In this document: piece by piece, positions 25,801 to 37,551 of the stretch
How the letters are laid out: each line of letters opens with the position of its first letter
How positions within the stretch are numbered: the first letter of the stretch is position 1
From: Pardosa pseudoannulata
Lineage: Eukaryota > Arthropoda > Arachnida > Araneae > Lycosidae
Reading direction: 5' to 3'
Length of the DNA: 64,000 nt
NCBI GenBank assembly: GCA_032207245.1
Contig: CM063500.1
Coordinates: 41,897,110 to 41,961,109 of the forward strand
The notes under the pieces: model-generated
What the model was told of the DNA's origin: nothing
Database searches by the model: none
Seen by the model: the letters and a program-made list of their open reading frames with translations, nothing else
Translations under genes and position numbers: made by a program

Positions 25801-27045
25801 TCCGCTCCTTACGCGAAAATAATTCAAAATATACAGATGCATGTTTCATCTAATAGTGTTACTCATATCACTTATAAATCAGCTTTCTTTTAAAATGTGT
25901 TATAAAAAAATTAACTTCGTTTAGTTATTATTTTGCTATCGGTTAACAGATGCTCTTTGCTAACTTCAGTTTAAACTTGACATTTGTTTAAAGAATAGAT
26001 ATAAAAGAAAATTACTGGTAATCTGTCTTGTTGAATCCGTAATTAATTAGTTTTCTAAAACTTAACTAAAACTTCTAAAACTTTCGGAACCGGAGTTCGC
26101 GGGTTCGAATCCCGCTGCAGGCATGGATGTTTGTAGCCGTTCGAAATGGGGTTTAAACTGTAGGTCCCGGTCTCATTAGAACTCGTGTGCAAAACAATAG
26201 ACCGTAGCACACCAAACCAAACCCATCACTTATAGATCTGCTTTCTTTTGAAATGTTTAATAAAAAAATTAACTCCTTTATTTATTAGTTTGCTGCCGGT
26301 TAAAAGATACTCTTTGCTAACTTCAGTTTAAAGTTGACCTTTGTTTAAAGAATAAGTATAAATTAAAATTCCTAATATTCTGTCTTGTTGAATCCTTAAT
26401 TAATTAGTTTTCTAAAACTTAATATTAAACTTTTATACAATGTGTGTTAAGCATGTGACATCGCAATTTCAGAAATGTTCATTCAAGAAAAACCTTTTAT
26501 ATGCACACTATGTATAAATAATACAGAGGATGCATAGTATTTCAGAATAAAATTTTATCGCTTGTGAACATTTGGACTAAACACAAATGAAAGACATAAA
26601 TACTGGTATAAATATCTCGTAAATTAAGGAAAAGATAATTGATTATCACAGTCTCCGCTGCCTGAAAAAGTGAGACACGGGTTTTCATGAATAATTTGTT
26701 CACACGCCCTTGTATCTTTCTCAATATATTTCCTTCTCCACCAAGAAAAAAAAACATAGTAAAATATCGAATACATGACCTTCTACTAACATAACATGTT
26801 TGCGTTTTGTTGAATCAGAACAATCAGATTCAATCCAATTGATTGAAGAGGACATATCACCTTTTTAACTGAAAATTCTTTGTCGTAATAGCCTATTTTT
26901 CATTCAGTTTCTGTAAAAGAGTGATATAAATTTTTGTATCTGACCACGCATTTCATGGAAATTAATAAACATATCGAAATGCATGTTTTAAGTAATAGTG
27001 TTGGAAACCAAGTGTTAATCTCATCATTTATAAATCTGCTTTTCT
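19880..27045. repeat. Satellite array, unit about 775 bp, about 9 units
   Basis: Anchors at gtgttaagcatg or its variants lie near 19,893, 20,662, 21,431, 22,208, 22,988, 23,767, 24,534, 25,314 and 26,447. Each unit holds gggttttcatgaataatttg, acgttttgttgaatcagaac, tatccagatgcatg and ggttaaaagatgctctttgc. The interval between the last two anchors is longer and contains a SINE plus a partial unit. Frames of up to 98 codons on the minus strand recur with the units but are broken differently in each, so no gene is called. Confidence 0.92.
26082..26222 (+). mobile_element. 5'-truncated tRNA-derived SINE
   Basis: It starts in the anticodon/T-arm part (ttcggaaccggagttcg), has the B box gggttcgaatcccg, then the same body as 7,326-7,503 (catggatgtttgtagccgtt, taggtcccggtctcattag) and ends accaaacc. 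It interrupts the satellite array. The 5' third with the A box is missing. Confidence 0.8.
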
Positions 27046-27052
27046 TGAGCCG

Positions 27053-27182
27053 GTCTCACCAAAACCGTTTAACAGCAAAACCACGATTAACCCATGAAGC
27101 TAACCAATGATGTAACTCAATTCTCTATTGAAGCAGAGATTAATCGCGGTTAGTCATTAAACGACTTTGGTGAGACCGTGCC
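27053..27182. mobile_element. Complete palindromic MITE (GGTCTCACC family), 130 bp
   Basis: Left terminus ggtctcaccaaaaccgttta, right terminus ttaaacgactttggtgagac. The interior also pairs (cacgattaa / ttaatcgcgg; caattctc / gaagcagag). It sits at the junction between the 775-bp satellite and the segmental duplication copy B, mirroring the copy at position 1. Confidence 0.8.
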
Positions 27183-28195
27183 TTAATAAAATAAATTAAC
27201 CCCTTCTATGTATAAATTATCCTTCCGTTAAAAGATGATGTTTACTAGCTTCAGTTTAAAGTTGACCACTGTTTCAATAAAAGATACAAATTAAAATTAC
27301 TTGTATCTTGTCTTGTTGAATCTGTAATTTAATAGTTTTCTATAATAGTTTTTAAATAATTTTACTTTTTTAACGCCTTTATAATATGAAAATTAATTCA
27401 AACGTTTACGAAATTCTTTAACAACCAGTGATAATCGTTTAACATTATTGGCCAGATATCGTTATTTTACATCGATGAATGGTTATTTTTGAATCTGTAA
27501 TTTAATAGTTTTCTATAATAGTCTTAAATATTTTTAGTTTTTTAATACATTTTTTTAATATAAAATTAATTCAACCGTTTACGAAATTCTTTAACAATGA
27601 ACGATATTCCTTCAACCAGTATTGGCCAGTTATTGTTATTTTGCATAGACGAATGGTTACTGTAGAATAATCTGTAATCTGTAATTTAATAGTTTTCTAA
27701 AATTGTTTTTAAATACTTTTACTTTTTTAACACATTGTTTAATATTAAAATTAATTCAACCGTTTAAGAAATTCTTTAACAAGAAGTGATATTCGGTCAC
27801 CCAGTATTGGACAGATATTGTTATTTTGCATCGACGAATGGTTACCGTTGAATCTGTAATTTAATAGTTTTCTAATATTGTTTTTAAATACTTTTACTTT
27901 TTTAAAGCATGTTTAATATGAAAATTAATTCAACCGTTTACGAAATTCTTTAACAAGCAGTGATATTCGTTCAATTCGTATTGGTCAGATATTGTTATTT
28001 TGCATCGACGAATGGTTACTGTTGAATCTGTAAATTAATAGTTTTCGAAAATAGTTTTTAAGTACTTTTACTTTTTAACGCCTTTTTTAATATAAAAATT
28101 AATTCAACTGCATACGAAATTCTTTAACAAGCAACAATATTCCTTCAACTAGGCCAGATATTGCTATTTTTCATCGACGAATGGTTACAGAAATA
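27183..28195. repeat. 178-bp tandem array, five units, after satellite tail
   Basis: gaatctgtaat anchors lie at about 27,318, 27,489, 27,667, 27,850 and 28,024. Units contain ttcaaccgtttacgaaattc, a gatattcgttcaac-like block and catcgacgaatggttac. Counterpart of 236-600, which has only two units. Confidence 0.85.
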
Positions 28196-28575
28196 TATAA
28201 TAACAAAAAATTCTTTTCATAAAAGTCTAGGAGTCTATTTCATGGACTAATTAATATATATCGTTTAAGTTATATATTTTTGAAAATTAAGAAGATTGTT
28301 CGTTTGTTTTTTTTTGTTTTTTATACATAACAACACGGTTTGTCTAAATGAACTTAATGTGATTCTAAACTGCATTCACAGTATCGGGAGACTTTAGGAG
28401 TATGAAGATAAAAAGTTATTGAGAGTGTACCAGATAATTCTCAGTCAAAAAACAAACCATTTTTTGACCTGCCTCATTGGGTACTATACAATACTGGAAA
28501 ATTAAAAATTTGACTGATCCCGTCATATGACCGGATCAGTCAAATTTTTGCTAGTGTTTGCTAGTGCTAGTCAAA
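28196..28575 (+). mobile_element. 3' end of a non-autonomous Helitron with rearranged terminus
   Basis: It shares agtctatttcatggact, cgggagactttagg and aaacaaaccattttttgacc with the other Helitron 3' ends. At the terminus the usual hairpin tccc gtcatatga is followed not by the normal end but by an inverted copy of the preceding bases (stem 28,504-28,520 with 28,533-28,549), then several gctagtg repeats. The sequence then rejoins the copy-A flank at tgtttgaataatag. Confidence 0.6.
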
Positions 28576-29310
28576 TTTGCTAGTGTTTGAATAATAGGTA
28601 TACAAATACTTAGAGACGGGTATTTTATATATAGTTATTATTACTATGTATTATAGTTATTATTTATTTAGAGTGCATTACTTTGTATACACAGTATTTA
28701 CCACAAGAAAATAGAGGTTTTTATTAACAAAAAATAATTTCTTTATTCGTTAAAGTTTTAAAAGTATTTAGTACAGAATTTTAAAACTTTCTCTTAATTT
28801 CATTAACTTACCAACCCAAGTGAAATTTTGTTAGGCGACATAACTCCAAACTTTCTGAAGTGAGTTGGAACTACAACCTTTAAAACTTCAGCTACTTTGT
28901 TATGGAAGTAGCATTATTTTGATGCGTTGAATAAATTCTTTCGGGAAAGAGTATTTCCATTTAGTAAAGATTTAATTATCTTGTACTCTTTTCTCGTAAT
29001 ATCTCCGTCAAACCATCTAATGTGTCTAACCTCTCGATCTTTCTGCAGAGAAAAGTTATATTAAATTAAAATTCATTGAAAAGACTCTGACAATATAATT
29101 TGTATGAAATAATTTGAAACTGTACTGTCGTAGATTGAGTATTTAATATGTAGATCTTCATTTAAACTAGATCTATAAAACTCATTACACTTTACTTTTG
29201 TATTAGAGTCATGTTATTCATAGATTAAATTGATAAAATATAGTGAATGAATAATCAGTGTGATATACCCGGTAAGTAAAATTTATTTATTCATATTTAT
29301 TACACATTAA

Positions 29311-29879
29311 CCCCTTCCGGTATGATTTAATAATGAAAAACTGTGCATGAAATAACCATTTAATTTTTATTTAAAAAACTTGTTTCATTTTACAATTCTT
29401 ACATATTCTTAGTTAAAATCCACTTTTTACATAGTGTTAAAGAATATCAGAAACAGTAAAATTAAGAAAATATCAAAGCAAAACATTAGTAAGATATAAA
29501 GAGAATAGTTTTCAAGCTAGTGGTACTTTTCGAAACAAAGTGCAAAGGAATTCTTAATTGTTTATACCGCCAAGTAGTCTCACTTTTAATTTGATTCTTG
29601 TAACACACACGGCATTTCTTAGTAGGTTTTCTTTTATTCTGACTCATTAATTTGGCAATGACTTGTACCAAGAAATTCTAAGTAAACAATATGCAATAGT
29701 AACTTGTGATTTTCACAAGTGATAAAAGTGTTGCCAAATTCAGTACACTAGAAATTTTAAACTAAATTAATTATCATATTTAACAGTAACTTTAATCGCA
29801 TGACGAGTGTAGCTCGTCATTGTGCGGTATGGAATGAAAAACAAATGACGAGCTAGACTCGTCATTTTACCGGAAGGGG
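29311..29879 (-). mobile_element. Deleted piggyBac-type element, 569 bp
   Basis: TTAA at 29,307-29,310, then ccccttccggtat; the right end is taccggaagggg with TAAA in place of TTAA. The 12-bp terminal inverted repeat CCCCTTCCGGTA is the same as in 62,772-63,329, here in the opposite orientation. Subterminal palindromes (atgacgagtgtagctcgtca) lie at the right end. Its interior encodes only the transposase C-terminus. Confidence 0.85.
29486..29647 (-). pseudogene. piggyBac transposase C-terminal remnant
   Basis: A 53-codon frame beginning MSQNKRKPTKKCRVC. It resembles the cysteine-rich C-terminal domain of piggyBac transposases (Cys-x2-Cys, about ten residues, aromatic-x-Cys, then PLH), a domain known to bind the element's ends. 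Here the third cysteine is replaced by tyrosine (TTWRYKQ), and the residues expected to be a further Cys pair are lost (KQLRIPLH). The catalytic DDD region is absent, so no activity is expected. It matches the 62,994-63,155 frame closely. Confidence 0.65.
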
Positions 29880-31823
29880 TAAACTATGAGACAAGAGTTT
29901 TTTTAGTAAAATATTATTAATCTTGATTTAGTAATATTTTAGAGAAAAATTTTAATAAATATATTAGAAAAATATTTTAAGACAGAATTATTCTGTGGAC
30001 TATAGAAATGAGTTTGATGAAGTATAAATCCAGTATATGGATTGTTTTAAACTGTTTTCCAAAGTTTCATAGTAGATCAAGATTATAACTTGTGTACTGT
30101 GTGACATCAGTACAGAATACAAATGAAGCTTCATTTTGAGTCTTTATGTTAAAGGCATTATTTGTGATATCCACAATTACATGCGTATCGGATAAGAATG
30201 CGGTTTTTTAATTCATTTTTTAATCTTGCTTTCTTGATAAAGGAATTAGTGAATGAAAAATTAGAGTGACGTACCGGTTAGTAAAATTAATTTAGTCATA
30301 TTTATTACACATTTAGTAAAGAGACAAGAAATTTTTCCTTTTGTAGAAAAGTATTATTAGTTTTGATTTAGTAAGGTTTTAGTGAAAAACTTCAATAATT
30401 ATACTAGAAAAATAGTTTAAGAGAATGTTATTCTATTTACTATAAAAATGAGTCTTTTGTTTATTTAATGAAATATAAATGCAATATTGAGCTTGCTACA
30501 GACTGTTTTCCCAAGTTTCATAGTACATCAAGATTTTAACTTATGTACTATGTGACATCAGTATGGAATTCACATGAAGCTTCATTTTGAGTTGGTATGT
30601 TAAAGGCATTATATGCAATATCCACAATTACATGTACATTCGGTAATAATAAGGTTTTTTAATTCTTTTTTTTTAATCTGGCTTTCTCTCCAGAAAAACA
30701 ATGTTACTTTCCAATAAAACTATCGCCAGGCCAGTCTATGAATGTCAGTTAGTGGTATGGTTTAAAATATGGTGTACAACTAAGAATAGACAATACAACA
30801 AAATTGAATTTTTCGAAAAGAAAGTTTAACAAGCATCCTTAGTAGTGTGACAGGAAGTAGCATTTACCGATGACGTTGGACGTAACTCGAAAATTAAAAA
30901 AAAAATTTAGAGATGATGGAATCCGGCGAAGAATGTATTCATTGTCAGACCCTTTACGTCCATAAGAAAGGCCTGAAATCCAATGGATTTATTAATTTCA
31001 ATCAGGTTTTAAAGCAGTTTTAAAGCCTAAAGAGAAAGGCCACAACCCTGAAAGATTGGCTTGTGGCAAACGAACAAGCAATTCAACAGGCATGAGGTAA
31101 GAACACCAGCTCCAACAAATCACCCTGCAAGGGTGATTTGTTGGAGCTGGTGTAGTCGCTTCTTAATCGCTTGTTAGTCGCTCGACTTCTGTTATAGCCA
31201 AGGCTTGTTAGGACCCATCATCTCTCGAGGCCAATTATAAACCACTTAATTTCTTATCCCTATCTCTGTAAAGACTTTTTAAAGTAATTTATAAATGTTG
31301 TCAGGACAGCACATCACTGCAGGCGAGAAAAAGGCTTTGTCTGAACCCTGGAGGAGGATTGATAACACGTTGGGACGCGTTCGCTGCTGGGCTAAGAACC
31401 CGGGCCCTCACTAAAGCACCCTAAACTGGAACCCTCCAGGTAGTTCACAAGCAATTTTAATTTTTAGCAATTAGAAACTGGAAGACAATGATGAAAATAA
31501 GGCTGTCATGGAAGAGTTTCTAGCAGGAGATATTGGCCCACCATCTGCTGATGTGTTAATTTTTATGAAGATGGTATTACCTTTTTCAAAGCTGGCTATT
31601 CATGTATATAAAGACGGGAGTACTCTCGATTAGCATGTATTTATTGTCCCCGCCTCCTGGCTGCTGGTTTCTTATTGGCATTCCCAGGACCCTTTCTTTA
31701 AGAAAAAGTGCTTGCTAGCTCAATAATTTTCTGAGTTCACTGCTACTTTAACTTAAAAAAAAACTTTTAAAAGCTCTTAAATATTTTTAAAGCTCTTAAA
31801 TAATTTTAATCTTTTATATTTAA
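29880..31823. other. Unique block of copy B, no gene
   Basis: Colinear with about 3,960-6,414 of copy A, minus the 204-bp array. It contains diverged versions of the 368-bp unit and the less AT-rich block (31,020-31,450). No coding sequence recognised. Confidence 0.6.
31103..31153. other. Perfect 24-bp palindrome with 3-nt loop
   Basis: Stem 31,103-31,126 (starts acaccagctccaac) pairs without mismatch with 31,130-31,153 around gca. In copy A the left arm is present (5,689 onward, with two changes) but the right arm is replaced by different sequence, so the inverted arm arose after the duplication. Confidence 0.9.
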
Positions 31824-32459
31824 CCCTCTAAGCGGTTCGGACGTACAATTCCGCCAAACCAATGATGTCTTCAAAGCGGTTTCACCTATAATTTTCGACC
31901 TCCAAAAAAGTTTCGAAAATGGATGTAATGTATATTTCTGCCAGTGTTTTCCCCCATGGAGTTTTGAGATAGGAGGGTCAGGTCTATTGTTTAGGAACTG
32001 CACCCCTCCTTGACTGACATTTATTGAGGGATGCACCCCTACTCCCTGAGGCACAAAGACGTTGATAGCTTTTCATGGATTTCTAAATCTCTATTTCGAA
32101 GTATTTCATTTGCGGCAACATACGTATCTCTAATTGCACCACTTAAATATATTGGATGACTTTCGTAAAAAAATATAAATAATTCTCTTGAAGAATATTT
32201 TTATTTGTACCTTTAGAATCCATTATTTCTTATGGGATGATCGTCGAGAATTGACGATCTTTATGTGTATTAAAAATTAACAATTTATAATATCTATTTA
32301 TAACCATAAGTAAAAGGACAATAACGATGGTGGGTTTCCCGTATTCCATTGTAGTTGATAAAGGGTGAAGTAAAAAATCATAGAACGCTTTGGCCACTGA
32401 CACAATAAATCTTTAGCGTATTTTTGGAGACTTTCCCTCGGTGTGTTCCACTCGGAGGG
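31824..32459. mobile_element. Non-autonomous TTAA-inserted element, 636 bp
   Basis: TTAA on both sides (31,820-31,823 and 32,460-32,463). The ends are ccctctaagcgg and, read inward from the right, ccctccgagtgg, so only about the first six bases are a perfect inverted repeat. Copy A has the uninterrupted site near 6,414 (ttttTTAAtatttaaagc). The interior is less AT-rich; an 82-codon minus-strand frame (31,806-32,054) crosses the left end and has no recognisable similarity. Confidence 0.75.
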
Positions 32460-32507
32460 TTAATATTTAAAATAAAAATAATTTGTTTGTTGTCGTATGC
32501 TTTACCT

Positions 32508-34100
32508 TAACGCGGATATTTTATATATAGTATTATTACTGTGGTATTCTATTTAGAGTATTTACCAAATATACAGTATTTACCATGAAAAATAAATTTT
32601 TTAACAAAAAATAAATTCATTATTCGTAAAAGTTTTAAAGTATTTAGTACAGAATTTTAAAACTTTTTCTATTTCATTAATTACCAATCAAGTAAAATTT
32701 TTTAGGCGACATTACTAAAACTTTCTGATAGTTAACTCCAACCTTTAAAAAACTTAAGCTATTTGTTATGGAGTAGCATTATTTTGTCTAATAAATTCTT
32801 AAAATTTTATTTAGTATATTTTGATTATCTCGATTTTCAATATCTAAACCATCTAATTCTAACCTTCGATTTTCTAATAAATTTTATATTAAATAATGCA
32901 TTCAAAAAGATTGACATATAATGTATGATAATTTGAAATGTACTGTTTATGGATTTAATATTGGTTTATTTAAATGATATATAAAACTCATAACTTTATC
33001 TTTGTATTAGTTATGTTAACTTAGATAAAATTTTATAAAGGATATAAATGAAAATTGAATATAAAATATATTTTTTTTATATATTTATCACATGTATAAG
33101 ACATTTTTTTGTAAATATATGGCATTTTGATTTAGTAAGATTTTAATGATTTCAATAATTATATAGAAAATATTTAAATTATTCTGTGGACTAAGAAATG
33201 AGTTTGATGAAGTACAAAATATCTATGGATTGCAAAACTGTTTTCCAGTTTCAATACTTAAATTTTAATTGTGTAATGTGTGACATCATATAGAATACAA
33301 AATGAAGTTATTTTTGTCCTTATGTTAAAGGCATTATTTTTGATATCCAAAATTGCATGCCCTTGGTTATAATCGGTTTTTAATTCATTTTTTAATCTTG
33401 TTTTGATAAAGGAATTTTGAATAAAAATTATTACATACGGTAAGTAAAATTAATTTAGTCATATTTATTACACAATTAGTAAAGAGACAAGAATTTTTCG
33501 TTTTGTAGTATGATTATTAGTTTTCTTAGTAAATTTTAGTGAAAAATTTCAATAAATAAATTAGAAAATAGTTTAAGCAGTAAGATTCTATTTACTGTAA
33601 AAATGATCTTTGTTTTTTAATAATACAAATGCAATATTGAGCTTGCTACAATGTTTTCCCAAGTTCATACATCAAGATTAACTTGTGTACTCTGTGAATC
33701 AGTTAGAACAAATGTTCTTTTTGATCGTTATTTTTCACATTTGTTACCACAATTACATTGATTATAAGATATTTTAATTTTTTTATAATCTTGTTTTTTT
33801 GAAAAAATGCTACTTGTTATAAACTATATCAGTAGTCTATGTTTTACAAAGTTGATAAAAATGGATAGAAGATTGGACAATAAAAAATAAATTTTTCTAG
33901 AAGGTGTTAAAAGCATTTATTATGACAAATGATTTGCGATGTCGTATAGTCTAAAATTTTAAAATATTTAGGAGAATCCACAAAGAATGTGTTATTGAAT
34001 AATTTACGTCCATAGAAAGATATTCCTTTGGATTGTTATTTTGAATATTTTAAACAATTCCTGCTCACAGTTTTCTAAGTTCACTGCTAATATTTAACTT
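32508..34100. repeat. Second, deletion-rich copy of the unique block inside copy B
   Basis: It runs parallel to 28,600-31,750 (for example ttaggcgacattactaaa, attctgtggactaagaaatg, attgagcttgctacaatg, ttttctaagttcactgctaa) but lacks many single or few bases along its whole length. It contains no gene. Confidence 0.7.
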
Positions 34101-35454
34101 TAAAAAATCTTAAAAGTTTTCAAATCTTTTTAATCTTTATATTTTTATTATTTAAAGTAAAAATAATTTTTTGTTACGTTATGCATAATATAAATTTTGT
34201 ACATAACTTTCCTCAATGAACTCATCCTATTTAATTTAAATACTTATTTTAGGTATTGATCTCGTTATTTAATGTTTCTTGTCTTCATATTGTGCTTAAT
34301 AGTAATTATTTCTTATGCGTATAATATTTCTGATCTAGAGACCTTTGGCATAAGATTGTATACCTGTGAATCAAGCCTTTTCTCTTAAAAACTTCTTTAA
34401 TATTGTCACTTTCAACAAATAGGAGGTAAGAACTAAAATATTTTGAGAGTTGGGTAAAAACCAATTTAAATGACAGATATTGTAAAAGTTATTGTTAATT
34501 GATTGCTATGACTCACTCTGATATAATGTGATATCCGGACAGAGGTCCTGTTGCATTTCAAACTCACTCTTGAATTTTCACGTCTTTATTAAATATACAT
34601 ACTTCCATTGTTAAAAACTAGCTAATCTACAAATATATTTTTGTATTCTATTTTATTTATATATGTATGAAATATATTGTTGAGATTCAAAACACAACAA
34701 TTTTATTTCTTAGATACATCGAACCATTTACAATAAAGCAGAATTAGCATCGTGCACACACATGTTTAAGAGGACTTCTGAAGTTAAAAAGATAACGAAT
34801 AATCCTTAGCACATTAATCACGTGATAAAAAATACATGTTTAAAGAGAACGCGTTTATATTGTGAAAAATACAGAAGAATAATTTTAAGCTGAATTAAGT
34901 CTACTATTTAAAAATCAGAATAACCGTTCAAATCTCCAACGTAATTTATAAACAGAAATTATTAAAGTATAATTAAATATGTAAATAAATAGTTTTAATA
35001 CATGTATATTTTTATGTCGTATTTACAGTATTTTAAATTATTTATCTAAACAAATAAATCTATAATGATAATAATTTTTATATGAAATTCGTACGTAATG
35101 TGTATTAAATAACTCTGTTTTGATAATATGTATGCTTACAAAAAAACATACTTAATGTTTACAATGCGCAAAAAGATTAACTTTTACCTAGATCTCAATT
35201 GTAATATTCAAGATATTTATTTCTGTTTTCCTTCTATCGGTACTGCGTCAATTCTAGAAGGTCATCTCAAGTCCTAACAGCCAGGTCAATAAACAAACTG
35301 CTTTTCACTTTTCCATTCTACTAGCGGAGTGATTCTTCTTTCAACGGCTAATCAAGGAAGTGTCAGTAAAATTCTTGACGTAAAATTCTGCGGCCGTGAA
35401 GTGTTTGTTTAATTTCGGCTACTTTTCAGAAAGCCTAGAACCTAGTTATAAAGG
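34101..35454. other. Copy-B counterpart of 6.4-9.5 kb, no gene
   Basis: It matches copy A in pieces and lacks the SINE and both TTAA elements of 7.3-8.9 kb. Up to about 35,220 it shows many small deletions; 35,235-35,360 is nearly identical to 9,370-9,500. Confidence 0.6.
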
Positions 35455-37115
35455 GTTAAATGGGACAAGAAAAGAATATAAATATAAATTTATTCTCATG
35501 ACGGTGCTGATTTAATTCAGAATTAAGTTTGGAAGATTTTAAGGGAAAATTGAACTTAAATCGAAAGTAATAAAGTAAAAGAATATATCTACACAATGTG
35601 ATACACTAGAATTTGGAATTTGAATTAGTATTTTTCCAAAGCATATGTTTTTATTTATTGCATATTTTATGTATATTTAATTTAAATAAGGCTATAATGT
35701 ATGTACAAGAAAAGAATATAATATAAATTTATTCTCATGCAGGTGCTGATTTAATTTTTACGTTTGGAAGTTTTTAGGAAAACATAAACTTTTAAATCGA
35801 AAGATATTTAAGTAAAAGATAAAAATACGTACACTTTTGTAGATACACTAGAAAATTTAGCATTTTGAATTAGTAATCATGTCAAAGATATGTTTTTATT
35901 TATGCATATATATGTATTATTTAATTTAAAATGCAGTATAAGGTACTGTACTGTACAAGAAAAGAATATAAATATAAATTTATTCTCATGGTGCTGATTT
36001 AATTCGAATTGGTTTGGAAGATTTTAAAAATAACTTTTAAATCGAAAGATAATTAAGTAAAATAATAAAATATACTGTACACACTTTTGTAGATACACTA
36101 TTAATTAAGAAATTTGAATTAGTAATACATGGCAAAGTATACGTTTTTATTTCTTGCATATTATGTATTATTTAATTTAAATATACAGTATAATATTGTA
36201 CTTTGTGACAAGAAAAGAATATATTACAGTGCTGATTTAATTAGGAATTAGGTTTGGAAGATTTTAAGGGAAAATTTAACGTTTAAATCGGAAAGATTAA
36301 TTCAAGTAAAAGAATAAAAATACTGTGCACACTTTTGTAAATACACTAGATATTTAGAAATTTGAATTAGTAATACATGGCAGAGCAGTATGTTTTTATT
36401 TCTTGCATATTTAAGTATTATTTAATTTAAATATGCAGTATAAGGTACTGTATTGTCTGAAAAGCAAATGATATAAATATAAATTTATTCTCATGCCGGT
36501 GCTGATTTAATTCGGAATTAGGTTTGGAAGATTTTACGGAAAATTGAACTTTTAAATCGAAAAGATTAATTCAAGTAAAAGAATGAAAATATCGTACACA
36601 CTTTTGCAGATACACTAGAAATTTAGGAATTTGAATTAGTAATACATGGCAAAGCAGTATGTTTTTATTTCTTGCATATTTATGTATTATTTAATTTAAA
36701 TATGTAGTATAAAGTTTTGTACTGTGTGACAAGAAAATAATATAAATATAAATTTATTCTCATTCCGGTGATGTTTTAATTCGGAATTAAGTTTGGAAGA
36801 TTTTAAGGAAAAATTTAACGTTTAAATCTGAAAAATTAATTCAAGTAAAAGAATAAAAATATCGTACACACTTTTGTAGGTACACTAGAAATTTGGGAAT
36901 TTGTAATTAGTAATACATGTCAAAGCAGCATGTTTTTATTTCTTGCATATTTATGTATTATTTAATTTAAATATGCAGTATAAGGTACTGTACTGTGTGA
37001 CAAGAAAAGAATATAAATATAAATTTATTCTCATGCCGGTGCTGATTTAATTCGGAATTAGGTTTGGAAGATTTTAAGGGAAAATTTAACGTTTAAATCG
37101 GAAAGATTAATTCAA
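35455..37115. repeat. 265-bp tandem array, copy B
   Basis: Same unit as 9,506-11,680 with ggtgctgatttaattc anchors. Units between about 35,570 and 36,230 are shortened by many small deletions; those from 36,240 on are full length and close to copy A. Confidence 0.88.
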
Positions 37116-37319
37116 GTAGAAAAAAACAAGTAGAAAAATAGGATAACAAAGCATAATTCTCTTTAAATTTTCAAAATTATTATTGCATCTTTGTTTTAAA
37201 GACAGGATTGGGTCAACATGTTTAAGAATCTTGGTTTGCTTTGGCAGTACGACATCTGCCACTGCCAACCAACCCAAAAATTCGGCTTTACCACACATAA
37301 TCCATTCTCGTAAACATTT

Positions 37320-37502
37320 TTGGTTTGATCTGGTTTGGAGCGCTACGGTCTACTTTTTGCAACACGAGTGCTAATGAGATTGGGATCTACGGCTTAAAGC
37401 CGATTCCGAAAGGCTACGAACATCCATGCTACTGTGCGATTCGAACCCACGAACTCCGGTTCCGAAGGTCAGCACCCTAACCATTCGGCCATAGTTCGGC
37501 AG
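37320..37502 (-). mobile_element. tRNA-derived SINE
   Basis: Minus-strand copy of the SINE family: tRNA-like head with A-box region (plus strand cctaaccattcggcc) and B box (plus strand tgcgattcgaaccc), body gtagatcccaatctcattag and tail ccaaaccagatcaaacc. Close to full length. Confidence 0.85.
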
Positions 37503-37551
37503 GCATTTTTGGAAACAGGTAAGGAAAGGCTAAACAAATGAAGACTGAATA

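Larger units (their letters stand above)
27053..37290. repeat. Segmental duplication copy B (partner: 1-11,817)
   Basis: The order of MITE, 178-bp array, Helitron 3' end, unique blocks and 265-bp array is the same as in 1-11,817. The correspondence ends at gccactgccaacc, where copy A has the N gap. Copy B lacks the 204-bp array, the 7.3-7.5 kb SINE, the 7.5-8.9 kb TTAA elements and the solo LTR. It has its own TTAA insertions (29,311-29,879; 31,824-32,459) and an internal second copy of the unique block (32,508-34,100). Confidence 0.8.
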
